Shown in pieces: positions 49,962 to 58,903 of a stretch of DNA of 64,000 nt; positions within the stretch are counted from its first letter, which is position 1, and the number at the start of each line of letters is the position of its first letter. Where the stretch lies: the NCBI GenBank assembly GCA_963608705.1, contig CAVDHB010000048.1, forward strand, positions 1 to 64,000, written 5' to 3'. This DNA comes from CAVDHB01 sp963608705. GTDB taxonomy: Bacteria; Bacteroidota; Bacteroidia; Bacteroidales; Bacteroidaceae. A program made the translations under genes and the position numbers. The notes below the pieces were generated by a model, which was given only the letters and a program-made list of their open reading frames with translations, searched no databases and had not been told where the DNA came from.

Positions 49962-50886
49962 AGTTCACCCACTCTTTTCGAATGGTCACTTCCAGCGGGT
50001 AGGAGATGTCTGACAATATATAGCCGTCTATGGCCACTGGCGCATGGGCGGCTTTTGTTACCTCAACTTGACGGGTGCGGTAGGGAAAAACGTTTTCATG
50101 ATTCAAGTACTGGCCAGAGGACAGTAACCATAATCCTTTCGTTAGTTGCCATACGTCTGTGAATCCTGTCACGGAAATGTCCAGCCATCCGTTGTAAGGC
50201 ACGGCACTGGGAGTTTGCCCGTAGCCCAGACTGTTGCCTATGCACAACATCATCGCTTTCGTATCCACTTCCTCTTCGTTCACTTTCATTTGCAGCGGGA
50301 AGGTCTTCCGTTGAAAGAGGAGCAGAAATACCGACCAGCAAAAGGCTATGAGTCGCACACCCCAGAAACGGCGTGCTGAATGGTAGATGTGGATAATCTG
50401 GGCTGTCAGCCCTATGTTCACACAGTTGACGAACGGGCGTTTCTTTTTTTCTCCTTTCTTGGACTTGTAGAAGCAGAAACCGATGTCTATTCGCCGGATT
50501 CTGCGCTGGACAAGTGCGTGAATCAGGCTTCGGTACTCTTTTTCGGCTGGAAGCCAGAAGCGTGCGAAATCATTTCCCACACCGTAAGGGATGAGACTGA
50601 TGGCTACATTTTTTTGCATGGCCATCGGACAGGAGAGCAGTCCTTTCAACAGGCAATTGAATGCGGAGTCGCCTCCTACCACTACCAAGGATGTGTAGCC
50701 CTCTTGTATGAGTCGGGCGGACAGCTGTTCCACTTCACCGTAGCCTACTGCTACAAACGGTGTGTATCGCAAGCCTTCTTGCTGAAGCAGCCGGCGTATA
50801 GTCTTCCATTTATGCGGGCATCTCCATGAGGCGGAGGTGTAAAAGATGACAGCCCACTCGGCTGTGGTATTATCATTTGTTTTCAT
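49945..50886 (-). CDS. Diacylglycerol-kinase-like lipid kinase
   Basis: This protein of the DAGK catalytic family should phosphorylate a lipid such as diacylglycerol. Starting at ATG 50886 gives 313 aa; an AAGGAG Shine-Dalgarno-like run seven bases upstream supports it over an upstream TTG. The ATP-site loop appears as VVVGGDSAFNCLLKGL (GGDS instead of the usual GGDGT), followed by LIPYGVGNDFARFW and a C-terminal beta domain (HAPVAIDGYILSD). The altered glycine loop is worth noting for activity. The start overlaps the end of miaA by 14 bases, so translation is coupled. Confidence 0.8.
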   Translation of the reverse strand: MKTNDNTTAEWAVIFYTSASWRCPHKWKTIRRLLQQEGLRYTPFVAVGYGEVEQLSARLIQEGYTSLVVVGGDSAFNCLLKGLLSCPMAMQKNVAISLIPYGVGNDFARFWLPAEKEYRSLIHALVQRRIRRIDIGFCFYKSKKGEKKKRPFVNCVNIGLTAQIIHIYHSARRFWGVRLIAFCWSVFLLLFQRKTFPLQMKVNEEEVDTKAMMLCIGNSLGYGQTPSAVPYNGWLDISVTGFTDVWQLTKGLWLLSSGQYLNHENVFPYRTRQVEVTKAAHAPVAIDGYILSDISYPLEVTIRKEWVNFILID

Positions 50887-51811
50887 CCTCTTCTCCTTTC
50901 TTATAGAGTTGTGCAATCTCCTCGGCTTGTTTTTCGACAGGAAGGTTTCCGTCTATCCAGTGGATAGGGATGCCGCGGCGTTCCATGCCCCTGAACCATG
51001 TCATCTGCCGCTTGGCGAACTGGTGGATGGCGATTTCCAGTTGGCGGAACATTTCTTCGTATGTCAGTTGTCCTGTCACATGAAGCGTTACGTATTTGTA
51101 TTCCAGTCCGTAATAGATGAGGCTTTCGGGTTTGATTCCCTCTGCCAAGAGTCCTTTCACCTCTTCAATCAGTCCCTGTGCCAATCTTGCTTTCAGGCGT
51201 TGAGTGATACGTTCTCGGCGTATGTCTCTTTCCACCTTTATGCCAATGGTGAGACTTCGCAGATGAGGGAAGGGGCGTTCGTCCACTTGATGATCAGCAT
51301 AATATTTATGCACCTCAATAGCTCGTATGGCTCTTGCGGGGGAGTCAAGGTCTGTGGTGTTGTGCAGCTGTTTGTAATGCGAGAGAATCTGAGCGAGTTC
51401 CTCCATACTCTTCCCTTTCAGCGAGGAACGCAGTATGGGGTCTTCCGGCACAGGAGACATACGGTATCCTTTCAGTACGGATTCAAGGTAGAGACCTGTT
51501 CCTCCGCACAGTATGGGGCGTTTCCCCTGTCGGACTATCTGTTCGTATGCCTGCAAAAAGTCTCGTTGGTACTCAAACAGGTTGTAACGGTAGCCGGGTT
51601 CGGCAATGTCTATCAAGTGGTAAGGTACAGGAACACCCCCTGCGGAGTAATCCGCCAAGTCCTTTCCTGTACCGATGTCCATCTTACGGTATATTTGTCT
51701 GCTGTCTGCGCTGATAATCTCTCCGTCAAGAAGTCTTGCTGTTTTTACAGCGAGAGCTGTCTTGCCGCAAGCCGTGGGGCCGAGTATGGTGAGCAGGTCG
51801 AATGTGTGCAT
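50873..51811 (-). CDS. miaA: tRNA dimethylallyltransferase
   Basis: This 312-aa enzyme adds a dimethylallyl group to adenosine 37 of tRNAs that read codons starting with U. The P-loop GPTACGKT is at residues 11-18, followed by ISADSRQIYRKMDIGTGKD, which binds the tRNA base. YHLIDIAEPGYRYNLFEYQRDF, ILCGGTGLYLESVL and a C-terminal QFAKRQMTWFRG motif complete the family pattern. The length is normal. A small membrane-protein gene lies 14 bases upstream on the same strand, and the lipid kinase gene overlaps downstream. Confidence 0.93.
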   Translation of the reverse strand: MHTFDLLTILGPTACGKTALAVKTARLLDGEIISADSRQIYRKMDIGTGKDLADYSAGGVPVPYHLIDIAEPGYRYNLFEYQRDFLQAYEQIVRQGKRPILCGGTGLYLESVLKGYRMSPVPEDPILRSSLKGKSMEELAQILSHYKQLHNTTDLDSPARAIRAIEVHKYYADHQVDERPFPHLRSLTIGIKVERDIRRERITQRLKARLAQGLIEEVKGLLAEGIKPESLIYYGLEYKYVTLHVTGQLTYEEMFRQLEIAIHQFAKRQMTWFRGMERRGIPIHWIDGNLPVEKQAEEIAQLYKKGEEDENK

Positions 51812-51825
51812 ATCGGGGTGTCAAC

Positions 51826-52026
51826 TTATAATAAACCAATCAAGAGCACGATGCCGACTATAATGGCTATCACAAGGAAGGTAATCATGAGGCAACCTGC
51901 GCTGCAACCTCCGAACGCTCCTTTTAGCGCACCGCTGAAGATGCCGTCTCCATTTCCTTTCATGGCTCCAAATACGCAACCTACGATACAGCCTATGATG
52001 ACACAAATAAGTAAGAATTCAATCAT
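51826..52026 (-). CDS. Small glycine-rich membrane protein
   Basis: The ATG at 52026 gives a 66-aa protein with two hydrophobic segments (FLLICVIIGCIVGCVFGAM and GCLMITFLVIAIIVGIVLLIGLL) separated by a short glycine-rich stretch (GNGDGIFSGALKGAFGGCSAG). It is likely an inner-membrane miniprotein of unknown role. It lies 14 bases before miaA and downstream of a -7 box, so it leads the miaA-lipid kinase operon. Confidence 0.6.
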   Translation of the reverse strand: MIEFLLICVIIGCIVGCVFGAMKGNGDGIFSGALKGAFGGCSAGCLMITFLVIAIIVGIVLLIGLL

Positions 52027-52071
52027 GTTGTTTATCTTTTGGGTTAAAGGGACTTGACAAAATCCTTTTTG

Positions 52072-52079
52072 CAAACTTA
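52072..52079 (-). promoter_or_regulatory. -7 box of the small membrane protein/miaA operon
   Basis: Minus-strand TAAGTTTG matches TAnnTTTG about 46 bp before the ATG at 52026; the -33 position reads TTCG rather than TTTG. Confidence 0.5.
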
Positions 52080-52166
52080 CGGAAAAATCGTGGGAAAAAC
52101 GAATGGTAAGGGGTAAAATAATCTTTCAATCTGGAATAAGAATGACCACCTTCTACTTCATCTGAA

Positions 52167-52250
52167 ATCGAAGCCAGCTTCGTTGCCCATCGAAGCCTGT
52201 TTCGTTGCTCATCGAAGCCAGCTTCATTGCCCATCGAAGCTAACTTCATT
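52167..52250 (-). repeat. Tandem array B: four 22-bp palindromic units
   Basis: Units start at 52167, 52189, 52211 and 52233; the last is 18 bp. On the minus strand each is an imperfect 14-bp palindrome such as CGAAGCTGGCTTCG plus an 8-nt linker (ATGGGCAA, ATGAGCAA, ATGGGCAA). The period, arm length and linker type match array A at 13973-14034, although the palindrome sequence is unrelated. It lies between the purL terminator and the promoter of the small membrane-protein gene. Confidence 0.85.
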
Positions 52251-52328
52251 TTTTATGAAATGTGTTTAATATCCTGTCCAAGTTTCATGCGGATTACACT
52301 TACCTTTAAAATACGATGACATATATAA

Positions 52329-52365
52329 AAGAGGAGTAAGACTTATCGCAAGTCTTGCTCCTCTT
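52329..52365 (-). terminator. Terminator of purL
   Basis: AAGAGGAGTAAGACTT (52329-52344) pairs with 52350-52365 apart from one G-T-type mismatch. On the minus strand the hairpin is followed by TTTTATAT. It lies about 63 bp past the purL stop codon. Confidence 0.85.
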
Positions 52366-52427
52366 AAATAAGTTTCCTAAAGTCTTTTTTACCTAATAAT
52401 ATACCTATCGTGTTCTTCGGTAGTTTA

Positions 52428-55400
52428 TTATTTCTCGGTATGTTTCTTCACCCATTTGCGTGCGTTTACAAACGCTTCAAGCCACGGGGTGACTTCTTTC
52501 TTGCGGTATTCGTTCGGCAGCCAAGCGCATTGCCATGTGAAGCAAGCTCTTTCCGGGTGCGGCATCATTGCCAAATGGCGTCCGTCTGCGCTGCACAGAC
52601 CGGCTACGCTGTAGTCCGATCCGTTCGGATTACCGGGATAGGCGTCATAATTGTACTTCAAGACAATGTTGTACTTGTCTTCAGGATAGGGGAGATGGAA
52701 CTTTCCTTCTCCGTGTGCCACCCATATACCGAGCTTGTCTCCGCTCAACGAGCCGAGCATGACACTCTTGTTCTTCTGTACTTTCACGCCGACGAACGAA
52801 GACTCGAACTTGTGCGAGTCGTTGTGGAGCATCTTTCCTTTGTCCTCGAACTCTGGATTGATGAGGTTCAGCTCCATCATCAACTGACAGCCGTTGCATA
52901 CTCCGAGAGACAATGTGTCTTCACGGGCGTAGAAGCGGTCGAGTGCGGCTTTCGCTTTCGGATTGTAAAGGAAGGCGCCTGCCCATCCTTTTGCGGAGCC
53001 TAACACATCGGAGTTGGAGAATCCTCCGCAGAAGACAATCATGTGGATGTCGTCCAAGGTTTCCCGTCCGCTGATGAGGTCGGTCATCATCACGTCTTTC
53101 ACGTCGAAGCCGGCCAGGTAGAGCATATAAGCCATTTCACGGTCGCCATTCGTACCTTTCTCACGGATGATAGCCGCTTTGATGCCTGAAGGCGTTCTGC
53201 GGTCGGGGTCTGCTCCGAGGGATTTTAGCGTGCCTTTGAAGTCTTCACCAAATTGAATGTCAAGCGGCTGTTTCTTGTAGTTCTTGTAACGATCCTCGGC
53301 CAGATGTTTGGCTGTTTGTTTGCAGTCGAGCAGGTAAGAGGTCTTGTACCATTCATCACGAAGTTCGTCGATGTCTAACTTGTGCGTGTCTCCGTGGTGT
53401 GTGAGTACAAGTTTCCGTTTGTCGGAAGGCTTTCCGAGTTTCACGAATTCCACGTCAGAAGCGTTCATGATTTCCTTGAACTCGTCTACATTCTTGTCTG
53501 CTATTTGCAAAACGATTGCTGGATTCTCGGAGAAGAGGATGCGGTTGGTATCTTTCTCGTTGAATTTGTCCAGGCTTATCTCCATTCCTCCTTTTTCGTT
53601 GGCGAATGTCATTTCAAGCAGCGTAGTGATAAGACCTCCGGCGGATACATCGTGTCCGGCCAAAACCAGTCCTTTTTCAATGAGTAACTGTACTGCGTTG
53701 AAGGTTCTGCGGAAATAGTCGGGATTCTTTACGGTCGGGATGTCCTCGCCCACTTTACCCAACGTCTGGAAGAAAGCGGAACCGCCTAACCGAAGCTTGT
53801 CGCAAGAGAAGTCTATATGATAGAATGTGGACTTTTCTTTGTTCGCCATAACTGGTGACACCACTTTCTTCACGTCGCTCACTTCACCGCCCGAAGTCAC
53901 AATCACAGTTCCCGGGGCAATAATCTTCTCGCCAGAGGGATATTGTTGTGTCATGGAAAGGGAATCCTTACCTGTGGGCACATTAATCTTCAACGCACAA
54001 CAGAAGTCGCTCAAAGATTTCACCGCACGGTACAGCCGCGCATCTTCTCCTTTCTGGGAACGGCAAGGCCACATCCAGTTGGCGGAAAGAGACACACTAT
54101 CCAGTTTCTCGGCCAACGGAGCGAAGACGATGTTCGTCAACGACTCTGCCACAGCCAATACGGAACCCTTTTCAGCTGAGGAAAGTGCGGCTGCCGGTGC
54201 GTGTCCCAATGCGGTAGCGATACCTTTCACTCCACGGTAGTCCAAAGCCACCACGCCACAGTCGCTCAAAGGCAACTGGATTTGACCTTGGCATTGCTGC
54301 CTTGCGACTTTTCCTGTGACGGAGCGGTCCACCTTATTAGTCAGCCAGTCTTTGCAGGCCACGGACTCCAGCTTCAGCACGTCTTTCAGATAGCTTGTCA
54401 GTTTGTCCGTATCGTAAGAAGCGTTTTCGTAAGGACGGTTGAATGTCTCGTCTCGCATATAGGTCACAGGAGAGTGGCCGAACATTTGCGCCACGTCCAA
54501 ATCGAAGGGGCGTACACCGTCTCCCTGCTGGAAAGCGAAGTGTGCGTCGCCAGTCGTCTTGCCCACCACGTACATCGGAGCACGCTCACGTGCGGCGATT
54601 TTGCGCACTTTCTCCAACTTGTCGTCTTCGATGAGCAAGCCCATGCGCTCTTGAGACTCGTTGGCTATGATTTCTTTGGATGACAAGGTCTTGTCGCCAA
54701 TAGGCAGTTTGGTCATGTCTATCAATCCTCCGCAGTCTTCCACTAATTCAGACAGGCAGTTCACGTGTCCGGCTGAACCGTGGTCGTGGATGGAAGTGAC
54801 AGGATTCTCCTTGTCCTCGCACAATGCGCGCACAAGGTTGTAGGCTCTTTTCTGCATTTCCGGGTTGGCGCGTTGTACGGCGTTCAACTCGATACCAGAG
54901 GAATAGCGGCCGGTGTCTACGGAAGACACGGAGCCTCCTCCCAGTCCGATGCGGTAGTTGTCGCCGCCTACCACTACGATGTCCTCGCCTTTCACCGGTT
55001 CTTTCTTCAGACAGTCACGCTTTGTTCCATAGCCCACACCACCAGCCAGCATAATTACCTTGTCATAGGCGTACACCTCGCTGTTCTCCTTGTGCTCGAA
55101 TGTGAAGAGTGAACCGCAGATAAGCGGCTGTCCGAATTTGTTTCCGAAGTCGGACGCACCGTTGGAGGCTTTCACCAGAATCTGTTCTGGGGTTTGATAA
55201 AGCCAGGGGCGTTCTTTCAGTGCCTCTTCCCATTTGCGTCCTTTCTCCAGACGGGGGTAAGAGGTCATGTACACGGCGGTGCCGGCGATAGGCCAGCTTC
55301 CGATACCTCCGCCCATACGGTCTCTGATTTCTCCTCCCGTACCTGTGGCCGCTCCGTTGAAAGGCTCTACGGTGGTGGGGAAGTTGTGCGTCTCCGCCTT

Positions 55401-56135
55401 CAGAGAGATGACGGACTCAATATCTTTGATTTTAAAATAGTCAGAGGTGGTTTGGTCTTCGGGCGCGAATTGCTCGATGACAGGGCCTTGTGCGAAGGCT
55501 ACGTTATCCTTGTAGGCGGAGATGATTTTATGCGGGTTCTCCTTCGTGGTCTTCTTTATCATCTGGAATAGAGAAGACTCCATCTCTTTTCCGTCTATCA
55601 CGAAGACACCGCCAAAGATTTTGTGGCGGCAATGTTCGGAGTTGATTTGAGCGAAACCGAAAATCTCGGAGTCCGTCAGTGGCCTGCCAAGCTGTTTCTC
55701 TATTTTGTGCAGGTATTCCATTTCCGCCTCTGAGAGAGCCAGTCCCTCTTCCTCGTTGTATTTCTCCAAGTCTTCCACGTGTTTGATAGGCTCCGGCTTT
55801 ATGTCCACGGTGAAAAGAGATTGGTCAAGCCCCTTGTACATACGTTGCAGCATGGGGTCATGGGTGGCGTTCTCATTGTCCACAGGGAAGTATTCCTCGA
55901 TACGGGAAATACCTTTGAGGTTCATGTTCTGTGTGATTTCCACGGCGTTAGTACTCCATGGGGTGATCATCTCACGGCGTGGGCCTACGAAGAATCCGTC
56001 TAACTTCTCAGTGTTTTCTTCATATTCCGCGCCGCCGTAAAGCCAACGCAGCTCGTCAATCTCCGCGGCGGCAGGCTTGTGGTCTGTCTCTGTGGCGATG
56101 ACACTATTCTGTGGGGTCTTGAAGAATAAAATCAT
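52428..56135 (-). CDS. purL: Phosphoribosylformylglycinamidine synthase, large single-chain form
   Basis: This roughly 1235-aa enzyme performs the fourth step of purine synthesis, converting FGAR, glutamine and ATP to FGAM. The ATG at 56135 is chosen because the frame further upstream starts only at a TTG that overlaps the promoter -7 box. The synthetase halves carry AQINSEHCRHKIFGGVF, LKAETHNFPTTVEPFNGAATGTGGEIRD and ASNGASDFGNKFGQPLICGSL. The C-terminal class I glutaminase has the nucleophile cysteine in LSLGVCNGCQLMMEL and the histidine-glutamate pair in MMPHPERACF. This is the PurL form with fused glutaminase. It is monocistronic with its own promoter and terminator. Confidence 0.95.
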   Translation of the reverse strand: MILFFKTPQNSVIATETDHKPAAAEIDELRWLYGGAEYEENTEKLDGFFVGPRREMITPWSTNAVEITQNMNLKGISRIEEYFPVDNENATHDPMLQRMYKGLDQSLFTVDIKPEPIKHVEDLEKYNEEEGLALSEAEMEYLHKIEKQLGRPLTDSEIFGFAQINSEHCRHKIFGGVFVIDGKEMESSLFQMIKKTTKENPHKIISAYKDNVAFAQGPVIEQFAPEDQTTSDYFKIKDIESVISLKAETHNFPTTVEPFNGAATGTGGEIRDRMGGGIGSWPIAGTAVYMTSYPRLEKGRKWEEALKERPWLYQTPEQILVKASNGASDFGNKFGQPLICGSLFTFEHKENSEVYAYDKVIMLAGGVGYGTKRDCLKKEPVKGEDIVVVGGDNYRIGLGGGSVSSVDTGRYSSGIELNAVQRANPEMQKRAYNLVRALCEDKENPVTSIHDHGSAGHVNCLSELVEDCGGLIDMTKLPIGDKTLSSKEIIANESQERMGLLIEDDKLEKVRKIAARERAPMYVVGKTTGDAHFAFQQGDGVRPFDLDVAQMFGHSPVTYMRDETFNRPYENASYDTDKLTSYLKDVLKLESVACKDWLTNKVDRSVTGKVARQQCQGQIQLPLSDCGVVALDYRGVKGIATALGHAPAAALSSAEKGSVLAVAESLTNIVFAPLAEKLDSVSLSANWMWPCRSQKGEDARLYRAVKSLSDFCCALKINVPTGKDSLSMTQQYPSGEKIIAPGTVIVTSGGEVSDVKKVVSPVMANKEKSTFYHIDFSCDKLRLGGSAFFQTLGKVGEDIPTVKNPDYFRRTFNAVQLLIEKGLVLAGHDVSAGGLITTLLEMTFANEKGGMEISLDKFNEKDTNRILFSENPAIVLQIADKNVDEFKEIMNASDVEFVKLGKPSDKRKLVLTHHGDTHKLDIDELRDEWYKTSYLLDCKQTAKHLAEDRYKNYKKQPLDIQFGEDFKGTLKSLGADPDRRTPSGIKAAIIREKGTNGDREMAYMLYLAGFDVKDVMMTDLISGRETLDDIHMIVFCGGFSNSDVLGSAKGWAGAFLYNPKAKAALDRFYAREDTLSLGVCNGCQLMMELNLINPEFEDKGKMLHNDSHKFESSFVGVKVQKNKSVMLGSLSGDKLGIWVAHGEGKFHLPYPEDKYNIVLKYNYDAYPGNPNGSDYSVAGLCSADGRHLAMMPHPERACFTWQCAWLPNEYRKKEVTPWLEAFVNARKWVKKHTEK

Positions 56136-56171
56136 TGTCTTTGTTAATGTGATGATGTTATAATTATGTGG

Positions 56172-56203
56172 CAAAGATAGCGTTTTTTTTACTTATGACC
56201 AAA
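56172..56203 (-). promoter_or_regulatory. Promoter of purL
   Basis: On the minus strand TTTG (56203-56200) and TATCTTTG (56179-56172) are separated by 20 bp, a perfect consensus match, 36 bp before the ATG at 56135. Confidence 0.8.
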
Positions 56204-56239
56204 TTAAACAAACGGGAAAAGCTACTTCATTAAGTGGTG

Positions 56240-56271
56240 TTTGGTGCGTGTCTTTCTTTTTTGTAGCTTTG
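56240..56271 (+). promoter_or_regulatory. Promoter of the META-domain lipoprotein gene
   Basis: TTTG at 56240-56243 and TAGCTTTG at 56264-56271 are separated by 20 bp, followed by the ATG at 56306. It is divergent from the purL promoter. Confidence 0.75.
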
Positions 56272-56305
56272 CATCCCGAAACAAATCTCATAAATATTAA
56301 ACCTT

Positions 56306-56731
56306 ATGAAAAGAATAATGACACACATGGGCGTATTTTGCGCGGCGGCTTTGTTGGCTACGGCTTGCGGCACGAGTGGCAAACTCTTCAACGCAGGCGT
56401 TGGCCCTGAGGGCAAATGGAAAATCCAGCAGATTGACAATGAGAAGATAACGGATGTCGAGAAAGAACCTTTTATCCAGTTTGACGCGGCTCAAAAACGG
56501 GTGAACGGCACGGCGGGATGCAATAACTTCTTTGGTGGCTATACCTATACGGATGGAGGAAAGCTGAAGTTTTCCGATAATATGGGGGCTACCCGGATGA
56601 TGTGTCCTAATATGAAGTTTGAGGACAAGCTGTTCCAGACGCTTCCCAAGGTGGAGCGTGTGGCTTACCAGAAGGGAAAGCTCGTGCTGAAAGACGCACA
56701 GGGAAACGACTTGGTAGTATTAGTGAAATAA
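56306..56731 (+). CDS. META-domain (HslJ-like) lipoprotein
   Basis: This 141-aa protein has a lipoprotein signal (MKRIMTHMGVFCAAALLATACG, lipobox L-A-T-A-C), so it should be anchored by the cysteine at residue 21. The rest is a META domain as in heat-shock protein HslJ: GKWKIQQIDNEKITDVEKEPFIQFDAAQKRVNGTAGCNNFFGGYTYTDGGKLKFSDNMGATRMMC. In E. coli HslJ is linked to novobiocin tolerance; in Bacteroidales the role is unknown. It is monocistronic, with promoter and terminator in place. Confidence 0.88.
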   Translation: MKRIMTHMGVFCAAALLATACGTSGKLFNAGVGPEGKWKIQQIDNEKITDVEKEPFIQFDAAQKRVNGTAGCNNFFGGYTYTDGGKLKFSDNMGATRMMCPNMKFEDKLFQTLPKVERVAYQKGKLVLKDAQGNDLVVLVK

Positions 56732-56752
56732 ACTGCCTTTATACGATTCGTA

Positions 56753-56794
56753 CAACGCCAGTCTGCCTTGACTCGTCAAGGCGTCTGGCGTTTT
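56753..56794 (+). terminator. Terminator after the META lipoprotein gene
   Basis: AACGCCAG (56753-56760) and CTGGCGTT (56784-56791) enclose an inner GCCTTGAC/GTCAAGGC stem, and a T run follows. Confidence 0.85.
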
Positions 56795-56865
56795 TCAACA
56801 ATGCCTTCTGGCCGGGATGGGAATGGATTTGGCAGACTGTATAGTGTAAATTAGTGTCATGCAGG

Positions 56866-57729
56866 CTAAAGTCTGAAGTCGCTGGGCTTCTTTCCCGTTT
56901 TCTTCTTGAACTGCGCCGAGAAATATTCTGGAGTCTCGAAGTTCAGCCTGTAGGCGATGTCTTTGATAGGCAGCTCGGTGGTGCAGAGCAGGTCTTTGGC
57001 CCGTTGCAGCTTGATGAACTGGAAATAGCGTGAGGGGGAAAGTCCTGTGTATTCCTTGAACTGCTTGCGGAAGGAGGAATATCCCATGTTCAGTTCGTCG
57101 GCTATTTCCTGTACAGTCACAGTGGTTTCCATTTCCTCATACATTCTTGCACGTGCCTGGTTGATACGTTCTATCATGGGGCGGTCTTTATGGAATATAT
57201 GGTTGCGCGCCATGCTGTACATAAGTCCCAACAGGTGAGTCACAATGCCGGCCAGCACTTGCTGGAAGCAAGCTTCCTCTCTTTCGGTCACATCCATAGC
57301 CTCGTCATAGAGGCGGATGATGGCTTCCTTGTAGGCCACTTTGAACATGGGATGCTCGGGAGTGAGGAATCCGTTTCCCACCATGCGCTCTGGGATACTT
57401 CCTTTGAAGCCTATCCAGCGTTGTTTCCATCCAATCTCCCGCAGGGGGTAGTAGGTGTGCCATTCTCCGGGGAACAGCATACACATCATGCCTCGCTCGA
57501 TGGGAATCTCCCCTGCAGACGCAGACCGGAAGATGCCTCTCCCTTCAGTGAAATACAATAGTTGATATTCGTTCAGCACCCTGCCTTTTTCCGGATGGAA
57601 GGAGTAGCCGTCCTTGTGTCCGGGAGTAGGGTAGTCCTCTCCGCTGCATATCGTCTCGTTGCCCACGGTGGTCACACACATACCCCATTCGAGGTCTCTT
57701 TCGTTCTCGACAATGTATTTCAGTCCCAT
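56866..57729 (-). CDS. AraC-family transcription regulator
   Basis: This 287-aa regulator has an N-terminal cupin-like ligand-binding domain (YSFHPEKGRVLNEYQLLYFTEGRGIFRSASAGEIPIERGMMCMLFPGEWHTYYP). Two AraC-type helix-turn-helix units at the C terminus read TVQEIADELNMGYSSFRKQFKEYTGLSPSRYFQFIKLQRA and LPIKDIAYRLNFETPEYFSAQFKKKTGKKPSDFRL. It probably senses a sugar. It starts three bases after the kinase gene, so both are co-transcribed and the kinase substrate or product may be its effector. Confidence 0.88.
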   Translation of the reverse strand: MGLKYIVENERDLEWGMCVTTVGNETICSGEDYPTPGHKDGYSFHPEKGRVLNEYQLLYFTEGRGIFRSASAGEIPIERGMMCMLFPGEWHTYYPLREIGWKQRWIGFKGSIPERMVGNGFLTPEHPMFKVAYKEAIIRLYDEAMDVTEREEACFQQVLAGIVTHLLGLMYSMARNHIFHKDRPMIERINQARARMYEEMETTVTVQEIADELNMGYSSFRKQFKEYTGLSPSRYFQFIKLQRAKDLLCTTELPIKDIAYRLNFETPEYFSAQFKKKTGKKPSDFRL

Positions 57730-57732
57730 CTC

Positions 57733-58815
57733 TTATATGAACGCTTTTATGAAGTCGGCCATCTCTTGTTTGTGTGCGGTGGCTTCCTGGTAGAGCTTGT
57801 ATTGCGCTTTTGTCCGTATAAGGTTATGTTCGGGATACCCAATCTTGTAATAAGTGTCTCCATTCAAGTAGTCGGTGAAGAACCTCACGGCCTGCATATA
57901 GGGGAACAGCTGTGTGGCGAAAGGCAGGTACTTCTTCTCCGTGGAAGTGAGAAAGGTGGCCGAACGCAGATAACCTTCCGTGAAAGCCTTGAATATCCGC
58001 ATATTGAACTGTACCTTTGTCAGGTCTTTCTCGTCTTCCTTGGAGGTGTTGGCTGCCGAACGCAGGAAATCTCCAAAGTCGGAGAACACGAAGTTGGGCA
58101 TTACGGTGTCAAGGTCGATGACGCACAGCACGTGTCCTTTGGTGTCGAAAAGCATGTTGCTGACCTTTGTGTCGCAATGGCAGATTCGTTTGGGCAGTTT
58201 TCCTTCTCTGTAAAGCTTTTCTCCAAGGCACATCTCCTCCCCGTGTGCGAACAGTTCATCTGCGATGCCTCTTGTCTCATGCAGCCGTCCGGCCTTGTCC
58301 TGCTTGATGGCGGTCTTCAGTTCTTGTATTCGGAATTCCATATCATGAAAATGAGGAATTATCTCGCCTATCTTCTCCGGGAGGTCTGACAGTAAGTCCT
58401 CAAACTCTCCGAACTTGATTCCGACCAGTCCTGATGTATGGACGTTCACCGTGTCAAGAGAGACAGAATCAGGGATACACACGCTCATGCGCCAGTAGTT
58501 TCCCTTTTCGTCTTTGTAATAACTCTTTCCATTGTCCGAGGTGATGAAGCGCAACACTTTCCGTTCAATGTTGTCTTCTCCGCGGGCTTCCAATTTTTTC
58601 CGTATATGCTGTGTCACCACCTCGATATTGTGTTGCAGCATCTCGACATCTTTGAAAATATGGTGGTTGATGCGTTGCAGTATGTAGTCCGCGCTACTTT
58701 CGGAGGCGGTAGTCACCTTGTAGGTCTCATTGATAAGCCCGGAACTGAGGGTGTCTATGTAGGCCACATCCTCCACTTCGGGAAAATGGGCTATGATATG
58801 GAGTAATTCTTTCAT
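57733..58815 (-). CDS. Aminoglycoside phosphotransferase-like sugar kinase (NahK-like)
   Basis: This 360-aa protein has the APH/choline kinase fold. The N-terminal lobe contains GLINETYKV and DYILQRINHHIFKDVEMLQHNI. The catalytic loop RICHCDTKVSNMLFD gives the H-x-D-x(4)-N motif, and VLCVIDLDTVMP supplies the metal-binding aspartate. Close relatives in gut bacteria include N-acetylhexosamine 1-kinases acting on host glycan sugars, so that is the best guess; other kinase substrates remain possible. It forms an operon with the AraC-type regulator that follows. Confidence 0.75.
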   Translation of the reverse strand: MKELLHIIAHFPEVEDVAYIDTLSSGLINETYKVTTASESSADYILQRINHHIFKDVEMLQHNIEVVTQHIRKKLEARGEDNIERKVLRFITSDNGKSYYKDEKGNYWRMSVCIPDSVSLDTVNVHTSGLVGIKFGEFEDLLSDLPEKIGEIIPHFHDMEFRIQELKTAIKQDKAGRLHETRGIADELFAHGEEMCLGEKLYREGKLPKRICHCDTKVSNMLFDTKGHVLCVIDLDTVMPNFVFSDFGDFLRSAANTSKEDEKDLTKVQFNMRIFKAFTEGYLRSATFLTSTEKKYLPFATQLFPYMQAVRFFTDYLNGDTYYKIGYPEHNLIRTKAQYKLYQEATAHKQEMADFIKAFI

Positions 58816-58846
58816 AAGCGAGTGTGTGATATGATTTAATGAAAGG

Positions 58847-58877
58847 CAAATATAGAGAAATTATTTAGATAATCAAA
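58847..58877 (-). promoter_or_regulatory. Promoter of the sugar kinase-AraC operon
   Basis: Minus-strand TTTG (58877-58874) and TATATTTG (58854-58847) are 19 bp apart, with the start codon about 32 bp further on. A MITE-like element begins 27 bp upstream of the -33 box. Confidence 0.7.
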
Positions 58878-58903
58878 ATGTAAAGGGCGTATTCTTATAA
58901 AAA

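Noticed and set aside
50846..52057. A 403-codon open frame on the plus strand opposite miaA and the lipid kinase
   Set aside because: It is antisense to miaA, whose protein motifs are unambiguous. The translated product is low-quality, Cys/Phe-rich and matches no family.
52167..52250. Short CRISPR array or coding repeat
   Set aside because: Same reason as for the other array; it lies between a terminator and a promoter with no open frame preserved.
56136..56174. TTG start giving a 13-residue longer PurL
   Set aside because: The extension overlaps the promoter -7 box and has no family similarity; the ATG at 56135 begins the conserved part.
57562..58389. A 275-codon plus-strand frame opposite the sugar kinase and AraC genes
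   Set aside because: Both minus-strand proteins have complete motifs across this stretch. The antisense frame is a by-product of their codon use.
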